This document shows positions 53,751 through 64,000 of a stretch of 64,000 bases of DNA, piece by piece. This stretch comes from JAJRRL01 sp047404195 (lineage in GTDB: Bacteria > Pseudomonadota > Gammaproteobacteria > JAJRRL01), in the NCBI GenBank assembly GCA_047404195.1, contig JBDOIU010000004.1:54878-118877 (forward strand), read 5' to 3'. A model generated the notes under the pieces. It had not been told where the DNA came from and ran no database searches. It saw only the letters and a program-made list of their open reading frames with translations. Each line of letters starts with the position of its first letter. Position 1 is the first letter of the stretch. The translations under genes and the position numbers were made by a program.

Positions 53751-54961
53751 GCTGATTCAAGGTTGGGTAGTGGTAAATGTGTGTGATCAAATCGATACGC
53801 GGTATCATAAAGCTCTAAAGTGGCTAATGTATTGTGTGCAAAGGCTTCGAAGCCAGCGCGTTTTCGTCGTGGAATGTCCGGTGCGACTGGTCTTTTAAAG
53901 GTGAGCCAGTTAACCGCGCGGTGGTTGATATAAAATCCAAAATGCAGATGCGGTCCCGTTGCCCAGCCTGTTTGTCCAACGTAACCAATAACATCACCGC
54001 GATGAACGCGCATACCGCGATGAATATGCGGATAAAAGCGCGACATGTGTGCATAAAGTCCCAGGTAGTGTTTGCCATACGCGACTTTAACTGCGTTGCC
54101 ATAGCCTCGATCTGGCCCAACAAAAACAATGCGGCCTTCACCAATGCTGTGGATGGGGGTGCCAGTTTTTGCTGCGAGATCAATGCCAAGGTGGCTGGCG
54201 TAGCGGTGAAGTACAGGATCCATTCGGTGATAACTAAAGCGACTACTGATGCGCTTAAAGTGAATGGGAAACTTCATAAATGATAGTTGAGTTGAGTGAC
54301 CGTGTCGGTCGTAGTAACCAACATGGTTGTCTGCTACAAAACGCAGTGCGACCCATTCTTTGCCACGATGAAACAGTTTGGCTGCAATGATATGGCCCTG
54401 TCGTTGACAGTGACCTTCTTGTGAAAAGCATTCATAAAGCAAGCTCACACTATCACCAAGGCGTAGGCCATAATCAGTATTAATGTGTGTTGCAAAGAGT
54501 TTTTGTAGATCAGCTATGAAGCGACTTGGTAATCCGGCACGCTTTAAGCTGCGACTTAGGCTGTGTGTGATGGTGATATGAGCGTAGGCGATAGATCGGG
54601 TTGTTTTTTGGATATTCTGCTGTGCAATCAACTGATCACCCTGTAATGAAATCGTCCATGTTTGCCCGTTATACCGTTTTAATTGAATGGCAGTGACACG
54701 AAGATTGTTAAGCTGCCAGAAAAGTTGGTCTCTTGGGTGTAGGCGGCCTAGTTCTTGCAGCGCAGTGCCACCCAATTTGGCAATGGTGTTCTGCGGTAGG
54801 TGGTAGCGTTTGAGCAAATGTGTGAAGGTGTCACCACTGTGGATAACAATATGATGCCAAGATTGTGTCGATTTGCTGTGAAGGTGTGCCTTGTTTGGGG
54901 TATGTGCAAAGCATGAGAAGCACAGGATTAGAAGAAGTGCTGAGATGGATTGACGCAACAT
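53747..54961 (-). CDS. M23 family metallopeptidase (peptidoglycan endopeptidase)
   Basis: The 404-residue precursor has a signal peptide (LRQSISALLLILCFSCFA). Residues about 38-75 form a LysM/OapA-like region (HHIVIHSGDTFTHLLKRY). The C-terminal LytM domain has the zinc ligands His and Asp in HLGIDLAAKTGTPI (about 272) and the HLHFG motif (about 350). It resembles MepM, which cuts cross-links to let the wall expand. It lies directly before anmK and opposite tyrS, the order typical of gammaproteobacteria. Confidence 0.93.
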   Translation of the reverse strand: MLRQSISALLLILCFSCFAHTPNKAHLHSKSTQSWHHIVIHSGDTFTHLLKRYHLPQNTIAKLGGTALQELGRLHPRDQLFWQLNNLRVTAIQLKRYNGQTWTISLQGDQLIAQQNIQKTTRSIAYAHITITHSLSRSLKRAGLPSRFIADLQKLFATHINTDYGLRLGDSVSLLYECFSQEGHCQRQGHIIAAKLFHRGKEWVALRFVADNHVGYYDRHGHSTQLSFMKFPIHFKRISSRFSYHRMDPVLHRYASHLGIDLAAKTGTPIHSIGEGRIVFVGPDRGYGNAVKVAYGKHYLGLYAHMSRFYPHIHRGMRVHRGDVIGYVGQTGWATGPHLHFGFYINHRAVNWLTFKRPVAPDIPRRKRAGFEAFAHNTLATLELYDTAYRFDHTHLPLPNLESA

Positions 54962-55138
54962 GAAGGTCCTTAGGGGCTGGCAGACTTGAGCTGACTATAT
55001 TAAGAAGATAAGATAGCTATAGCAAAGCACGGGGTCAATCGATTGGTTTGATCATTCGCTATTTTCTGACATTATTACTTTAATATAGCCCACATCACTA
55101 AGGGGTGGGTTATTAACTGAGCAATTTAGGGGGCTTGG

Positions 55139-56365
55139 ATGGACATCGATGGCGTGATGAGTGAGTTACTACAGGGGGTGGAAGAGGTTCTACCAAGTCA
55201 AGATGCCTTACGTGCGCGGTTGTTGGAGGGTAAGCCACTGCGTGTGAAGTTGGGGGTAGATCCCACGGCACCAGATATACATTTAGGGCACACAGTTGTG
55301 CTGAATAAGTTGCGTCAGTTTCAGGATTGTGGGCACGAGGTTGTGTTTTTAGTAGGCGATTTCACTGCGATGATCGGTGATCCAACGGGTAAAAGTGCTA
55401 CCAGAAAGCTACTCAGTGCTGAAGATGTGGCAGAAAATGCGCAATCTTATAGGGACCAAGTGTTTAAGATACTCGATGAGAGTAAGACACGCTTTGCCTT
55501 TAATGCGGAGTGGCTAGGGCTGCTGAGCGCTGCAGATATGATTCAGTTAGCAGCGTCGCATACTGTAGCACGTATGATGGAGCGAGATGATTTTAAGAAG
55601 CGCTTTAAATCAGGCCAATCCATTGCCATTCATGAGTTCTTGTATCCGTTGTTGCAGGGTTATGATTCCGTTGCAATGCAGGCAGACGTGGAAATAGGTG
55701 GTACTGACCAGACATTCAATCTATTGGTTGGGCGAGAGCTGCAAAGACAAAAGTCACAAACACAGCAAATCGTGCTGACCATGCCGCTGCTTGAGGGAAC
55801 GGATGGTGTACAAAAGATGTCAAAATCACTGGGTAATAGTATAGGTATAACCGATCAACCAGCTGATATGTTTGGAAAGCTGATGTCAATATCCGATGAG
55901 TTGATGTGGCGATACTTCGATTTGGTCAGTGGTTGTAGCGTGCAAGCAGTCGCACAGCACAAGGACGATGTGGCTGCAGGTAAGAATCCACGGGATATTA
56001 AGGTGGAGCTTGCCACAGTTGTGGTAACGAGATTTCATGGCGCAGAGGCAGCAGCACAGGCATATGAGTCATTTGTTGCGCAATTTAAGCGGGGCGAGAT
56101 TCCTGAAGACCTGGAAACCATCGAAATCAGTGCTGATGGTGCTGAGGTCGGCTTGCCGCAGTTGCTGAAGCAAGCTGGGTTGGTTAAAAGTACATCAGAA
56201 GGCATGCGCATGTTGAAGCAAGGTGCTGTGAAAGTAGATGGTGCGCGCGTAGAGGATGTTAAGAAGACCATTGCAAATGGATTCTCTGGTGTACTACAGG
56301 TCGGACGACGTCGATTTGCAAAGGTTGAGTTGTTTAGAGGCAAGCGAGCGAAAAAGATCAGTTAA
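55139..56365 (+). CDS. tyrS: Tyrosyl-tRNA synthetase
   Basis: This class I synthetase of 408 residues charges tRNA-Tyr. It has the HIGH-type motif PDIHLGHT (about residue 46), the GDPTGKS segment and KMSKSLGN (about 230). The C-terminal S4 domain (about 340-400) binds the tRNA. The KMSKS form is that of the TyrZ-like group rather than the KFGKT form of E. coli TyrS. A run of GGGGG stands shortly before the ATG. The rRNA operon follows. Confidence 0.98.
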   Translation: MDIDGVMSELLQGVEEVLPSQDALRARLLEGKPLRVKLGVDPTAPDIHLGHTVVLNKLRQFQDCGHEVVFLVGDFTAMIGDPTGKSATRKLLSAEDVAENAQSYRDQVFKILDESKTRFAFNAEWLGLLSAADMIQLAASHTVARMMERDDFKKRFKSGQSIAIHEFLYPLLQGYDSVAMQADVEIGGTDQTFNLLVGRELQRQKSQTQQIVLTMPLLEGTDGVQKMSKSLGNSIGITDQPADMFGKLMSISDELMWRYFDLVSGCSVQAVAQHKDDVAAGKNPRDIKVELATVVVTRFHGAEAAAQAYESFVAQFKRGEIPEDLETIEISADGAEVGLPQLLKQAGLVKSTSEGMRMLKQGAVKVDGARVEDVKKTIANGFSGVLQVGRRRFAKVELFRGKRAKKIS

Positions 56366-56535
56366 TCATCCTGGGGAATCTTGCCTGTGTTGAAATAAGC
56401 CATTCTGTTTGTGAGCAAAAGCTGACGTAAGTGGATGTTAAAGCGCAATTCTGCGCACATAGGAGCCATAATCGATCCAAATGTTGATCAAAACAAAGAA
56501 AAGTGAACTAATTTGAATTTATTTGCAAAAACCTG

Positions 56536-56563
56536 TTGACAGGATTTGTGGGGAGGTTATTAT
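56536..56563 (+). promoter_or_regulatory. rRNA operon promoter
   Basis: TTGACA (56536-56541) and TATTAT (56558-56563) are 16 bp apart. The region before the -35 is A/T-rich like an UP element (about 56485-56530). A 68-codon frame over this leader is not a gene. Confidence 0.75.
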
Positions 56564-56604
56564 GAGCATCCTTGTTGTTGATTCACACGGATCGCAACAA
56601 GACA

Positions 56605-56618
56605 GATCTTTAAAAATT
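56605..56618 (+). promoter_or_regulatory. boxA antitermination element in the rRNA leader
   Basis: GATCTTTAAAAATT matches the boxA in the 16S-23S spacer (58546-58560, GCTCTTTAAAAATTT) at nearly all positions. It would recruit NusB/NusE for rRNA antitermination. Confidence 0.65.
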
Positions 56619-56749
56619 GAGAGCTTAGAGGCAGTTTGTGTGGACGCTGAGACGGTGATTTATCACCAAAAAACATCGTTCACAGAACTGACAAGTTTTG
56701 TGCGACGAGCCTATTTTGTTGTTTTTTAGCAAAAGCAACAGTCAAATTC

Positions 56750-58288
<1,539 letters not shown>

Positions 58289-58349
58289 TAAAAATGTGGT
58301 AAACACGTTTTAGTGTTCACACAAATTGCCTTTATTTAAGTTACATATT

Positions 58350-58426
<77 letters not shown>

Positions 58427-58442
58427 ATTTTATCCATGATTT

Positions 58443-58518
58443 GGGGCCATAGCTCAGCTGGGAGAGCATCTGCTTTGCACGCAGAGGGTCGGCGGTTCGA
58501 TTCCGCCTGGCTCCACCA
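58443..58518 (+). tRNA. tRNA-Ala (anticodon TGC)
   Basis: The acceptor stem GGGGCCA/TGGCTCC, the loop TTTGCAC (anticodon TGC) and encoded CCA are clear. It is the second spacer tRNA of the rRNA operon and, with the GGC gene at 658, covers the Ala codons partly. Confidence 0.96.
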
Positions 58519-58545
58519 TTTATGTAACATGGCAAAACAATTTAA

Positions 58546-58560
58546 GCTCTTTAAAAATTT
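58546..58560 (+). promoter_or_regulatory. boxA element in the 16S-23S spacer
   Basis: GCTCTTTAAAAATTT resembles the boxA consensus (TGCTCTTTAACA) and its partner in the leader at 56605-56618. Antitermination would help RNA polymerase through 23S. Confidence 0.75.
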
Positions 58561-58656
58561 GGTTAAAAACAACAAGTACATTGCATAATACATGTTATTT
58601 CAATTGTGTTAAAATGTATCGTTACAATATTAGAAATTTGTGTTGTACCTAAGATA

Positions 58657-61600
<2,944 letters not shown>

Positions 61601-61694
61601 TATATCATCATGGTTTCTAATATTGATACGTTTTACATCAATTGAATGTATTTTACATGTACTTGTTTTTGTTTTTACTAAATTGCTTAACCAG

Positions 61695-61809
61695 TTTGAC
61701 GGTTTTAGCAAGGTGGCACCACCTGATCCCATCCCGAACTCAGCAGTGAAACATCTTAGCGCCAATGATAGTGTGGGGGTTCCCATGTGAAAGTAGGTCG
61801 CCGTCAATT
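61695..61809 (+). rRNA. rrf: 5S ribosomal RNA
   Basis: The gene is about 115 bases, closed by the stem TTGACGG (61696-61702)/CCGTCAA (61801-61807). It contains CCCGAACTCAG and the GATAGTGTGGGG segment of loop E. It is the only complete copy among several decaying ones downstream. Confidence 0.95.
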
Positions 61810-61822
61810 TATTTCTAAAAAA

Positions 61823-61851
61823 CCCATGCCTAAGCGCATGGGTTTTTTTTT
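61823..61851 (+). terminator. Rho-independent terminator of the rRNA operon
   Basis: CCCATGC (61823-61829) pairs with GCATGGG (61836-61842), followed by nine T residues. The same hairpin recurs after the decayed 5S copies. Confidence 0.9.
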
Positions 61852-61971
61852 GCGTTCCGTATCTGTCTGTCTTATCACTTCTATGAAATGAAATTGCTGC
61901 AATGATCACTACTAACCAGGTAATTGTTTTTAATTTATAGTAGTGTTTCACCTAACTTTGAAGAGATAAGC

Positions 61972-62427
61972 GTGAAACTTACACTATTTTAAGTTTATTT
62001 ATTTGGTTTTTTTATACTTGATTGTGATGCATTTGCTTCTGCTCAAGCCAGTGACTCTAGTTTTTGTACGGTGGTTAATCTCACCTATATTTCTTCTCAA
62101 ATCGGCTTAGACAGCCGCACTCATACTATGCCAGATAATGCCTCAGGACAGATTAATTTGGCTTTCCAAAATCTGAAGCACACCGCGGCAAATGCTGGTG
62201 GGTCACTAGATGATATTGTTCAGCTAAATGTGGTCATGTCCGATATAAATTATATCTTCCCACTCGTGAAAAAGGCCATCAAATTGTATTTCAAGAAACC
62301 GTACCCGGCAAGGAGTCCTTTTCCTCAAGCAACATCCCCCTCTGGCCCTGGAGGTAGATTGATTCTCTTTTCAGTTTCTGCAGTGATGTATAATAGACAT
62401 TTTCAGGTGCGAAGGCTTTGTTCCTAG
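61972..62427 (+). pseudogene. Secreted RidA/YjgF-family gene with premature stop
   Basis: GAAGAGAT and a GTG at 61972 open the frame MKLTLF, which meets TAA at 61990-61992. In the same frame the coding continues with a hydrophobic stretch and FASAQA, together a signal peptide, and then the RidA domain. It shows ISSQIGLD, QNLKHTAANAGGSLDDIVQ and YPARSPFPQA, as in enamine/imine deaminases. The domain remains open to 62427, but its last 25 residues (after ARSPFPQATSP) look unlike RidA. The simplest reading is a gene inactivated by one stop codon; a restart at GTG 62071 has no ribosome site. It lies among decaying 5S copies. Confidence 0.7.
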
Positions 62428-62474
62428 GCTTCCGTTCAGTATCTGATATACCTTGCAGATAGCTTATTTATCCG

Positions 62475-62559
62475 AGTATCCTCATTCAGCAGTAAATGTC
62501 TAGGCGCCGATGATAGTGTGGGGGTTCCCATGTGGAGTAGGTCGCCGTCAATTTATTTC
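62475..62559 (+). pseudogene. 5S rRNA 3'-half remnant (copy 2)
   Basis: From CAGCAG (62487) this matches the 3' half of the intact 5S with a few changes. It includes 23 identical bases around GATAGTGTGGGGGTTCCC and the end CCGTCAATTTATTTC. The 5' half is missing or unrecognisable. It is followed by the same terminator. Confidence 0.85.
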
Positions 62560-62566
62560 TAAAAAA

Positions 62567-62595
62567 CCCATGCCTATCCGCATGGGTTTTTTTTT
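62567..62595 (+). terminator. Copied rRNA terminator
   Basis: CCCATGC (62567-62573) and GCATGGG (62580-62586) with nine T residues repeat the terminator at 61823. The loop differs. The hairpin is intact and may still work. Confidence 0.8.
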
Positions 62596-62658
62596 GCATG
62601 TTCCAATTTCTTCGTACGATGTTCGTTTTGAGTTTTGATAGGTAATATTTCCTTGTAC

Positions 62659-62817
62659 AACAGTTTTCGCCTCTTATTGCTGTGCTATATGATCGCCCCT
62701 TGCGTTTACAATGAAACCGATTATCGTCAATGATAATGGGTCCTCCCATGTGAAAGCGGTTTGCCGTCAAAATATTGCTAGAAAGCCCATGCCTAAGCGC
62801 ATGTGTTTTTTTGGCCC
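62659..62817 (+). pseudogene. Decayed 5S rRNA and terminator (copy 3)
   Basis: The stretch from ATGAAACC (62711) through CCCATGTGAAAG to CCGTCAA (62764-62770) follows the intact 5S with many changes, then CCCATGCCTAAGCGCATG-type terminator DNA with one arm damaged. The upstream part (from about 62659) matches only loosely. Confidence 0.65.
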
Positions 62818-62879
62818 GTACAAACTCTTGTGCATCAATTTCATGTTGATTGGTCTCTCACTTGATATTTAGTATCTTC

Positions 62880-62976
62880 TCCCATACTTTTAGCAGGGTG
62901 GTAACACTTCATCTTATGCTGGTTTGAACAGTTAGACCTTTATCTACCAATATTGTGGGGGGGGGGCATGTAAATG
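62880..62976 (+). pseudogene. Strongly decayed 5S rRNA (copy 4)
   Basis: TTTAGCAGGGTGG (62889 on) aligns with TTTAGCAAGGTGG of the intact 5S, and TTGTGGGGGGG...CATGTAAATG aligns with its loop-E part at matching distance. Most other positions have changed. The assignment rests on order and spacing. Confidence 0.5.
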
Positions 62977-63079
62977 TTTTTTTTATCTATATCTTACTAG
63001 CCATACATATGTTCATCATTTTTTTTGCTGGTATATACCATATTTTATGCGTTCTACGTTGCCTTTTTGTTGCTACATA

Positions 63080-63200
63080 AAATATCCCTGTCCCCTAATC
63101 CAGGAGTGAATCGTTTAGCATAGATGATAACTTATGGTTCCCTCAAGAAAGTTATTTGTCGTTAATTGATCTCTCAATCCCGATGCTGGTATCGTCACAA
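63080..63200 (+). pseudogene. Strongly decayed 5S rRNA and terminator (copy 5)
   Basis: CCAGGAGTGAATCG, TTTAGCATAGATGATA, GGTTCCC and GTCGTTAATTGAT align in order with the 3' half of the intact 5S. They are followed by AATCCCGATGCTGG, a worn form of the terminator. It is the most distant copy. Confidence 0.45.
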
Positions 63201-63603
63201 TGACTGCACTTTCAGTTATCAATTTGAAACCGGTAGTGAATGAGTTTGCCTTAAATAAGGCAACAAATTTCAATATTCTCAATGGCCTTGATACATTCAA
63301 TAGGGTGTTTGTTAAACGAGTGGTCAACGATATAGGCGTATTTTCTGATGTTATTGGAATGACATGGCCTGTCTATTGAATTCCGCAGTTAGCACTCTAG
63401 GTCCTTTGTTTGTGCCATCATATGTGCATTTAGTTTCTCTACCTTATAATTGATGCGTATGCTTTCGTTCCAGCTTATGATGTGCTTTACATCCACACAC
63501 AGCTAGTATTCCGTTTGTCGTATTTATTGTTTTCTAGCCTGTTCATTTGCAATGTACAAATTCAGGAATGCACTACGCTCACCTAAACAATGTACTATTC
63601 AGC
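63201..63603. other. Region without a supported gene
   Basis: A frame of 59 codons from ATG 63200 to TGA 63377-63379 has ordinary composition but no ribosome site and no match I know; it may be a gene remnant. From 63380 to 63603 I see only short frames and no hairpin. Confidence 0.3.
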
Positions 63604-64000
63604 TTAAACATCAAAAACTACCCTATTTGAATGCTCGGCGGTCGTATTTCCATTCGCTTTGGCTGTTGTGTGTGTTCTCCTCCTGACTAAGACTGAGGTT
63701 GTTGACGGGGTGGAAGCTATGGCGCTACCTCCTAATTCTTTATCTCTACTGTCGCGAGCTGTCCTACTTCGAGTGCGTGGCGCCTCTGATGCCGCAGTTG
63801 CAGTATTTAGTTCTTGTGATTCCTGTATTTGTCCCTTCCTTTTACGACGAGTCGTTTTTGTGTTCTTACTACGGGGTGTATTGCCTTTACTACGGCGGGT
63901 GGTTTTATTACCTTTACGGCGGGGCGTATTTTGCTTGGGTGCATATACATTCTCAAGTACTGCCTCCCAGTGTGCTTCACGTCTTGCATTAATATCAAAA
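63604..64000 (-). CDS. 3' end of a basic, repeat-bearing protein (start outside window)
   Basis: A minus-strand frame is open from the right edge to TAA at 63604-63606, giving 131 residues. It was found by reading the edge directly, since its start is outside. After about 22 ordinary residues (REAHWEAVLENVYAPK) comes a Lys/Arg/Thr/Asn-rich zone with imperfect repeats of the type TPRRKGNKTTRRSKGN. A Ser/Thr/Arg-rich tail ends in RVVFDV. The base choice fits coding in this frame. The zone resembles nucleic-acid-binding tails, for example of helicases or RNases, but the catalytic part is not visible. I do not assign a function. Confidence 0.65.
   Translation of the reverse strand, partial: FDINARREAHWEAVLENVYAPKQNTPRRKGNKTTRRSKGNTPRSKNTKTTRRKRKGQIQESQELNTATAASEAPRTRSRTARDSRDKELGGSAIASTPSTTSVLVRRRTHTTAKANGNTTAEHSNRVVFDV

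Noticed and set aside
56523..56729. 68-codon plus-strand frame in the rRNA leader
   Set aside because: It covers the rRNA promoter and boxA; such leaders are not coding.
63200..63379. 59-codon plus-strand frame
   Set aside because: It has no ribosome site and no known match, and it follows a decayed region; it is noted but not called.

Overview
The window comes from a gammaproteobacterium of moderate G+C content. The evidence is a complete 16S-tRNA-Ile-tRNA-Ala-23S-5S operon, the uvrA / MFS / ssb neighbourhood, the pcnB-folK-coaD-ferredoxin run, the anmK / M23 peptidase / tyrS run, and enzymes such as FabV and monomeric isocitrate dehydrogenase. Between these conserved genes lie many long open frames that I do not recognise. 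Several end in a hydrophobic hairpin, and one gene encodes leucine-rich repeats. I infer a host-associated or intracellular relative of groups such as the Legionellales or Thiotrichales, but the sequence alone does not fix the genus.

Layout. 1-2200: end of pssA, tRNA-Ala and tRNA-Glu, then a divergent SDR / HxlR pair. 2400-5420: two overlapping ORFans on the minus strand. 5850-8100: rubredoxin-reductase-like gene and hemE, overlapping by 4 bp. 8170-11000: a membrane-anchored ORFan with a possible coupled leader peptide, an empty stretch, and an LRR gene. 11000-17400: uvrA, YajR-like MFS, ssb and another MFS. 17700-22400: a 1554-residue protein ending in a putative polymerase-beta-type nucleotidyltransferase domain. 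22300-26330: fabV facing away from the pcnB-folK-coaD-fdx cluster. 26500-30800: a repeat-bearing ORFan, a phosphopantetheinyl transferase and an outer-membrane barrel. 30800-37320: icd, mutM, htpG and a periplasmic serine protease. 37370-45230: a membrane ORFan, a pilin-pilB-pilC operon and two large ORFans. 45390-47790: a sugar transporter and an N-acetylhexosamine-kinase-like gene. 48000-52630: ORFans, a small secreted protein and a DUF1460 protein. 52630-56370: anmK, M23 peptidase and tyrS. 56500-61860: the rRNA operon. 61970-63200: a broken secreted RidA gene and a series of decaying 5S rRNA copies. 63604-64000: the 3' end of a basic repeat protein that enters from the right edge.

How the genes fit together. 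Core functions include DNA repair (uvrA, mutM, ssb), RNA 3'-end metabolism (pcnB), cofactor supply (hemE, folK, coaD, PPTase), lipid synthesis (pssA, fabV), peptidoglycan recycling and remodelling (anmK, M23, DUF1460), protein folding (htpG) and translation (tyrS, rRNA, tRNAs). The accessory part is dominated by single ORFans that carry their own promoters, often with inverted repeats, and that sit between housekeeping genes. That pattern is what one expects of individually acquired surface or host-interaction factors, but no function is shown by the sequence.

The strongest leads for novelty are the giant protein with the PcnB-like tail, the group of ORFans with a C-terminal membrane hairpin, and the eroding 5S array.
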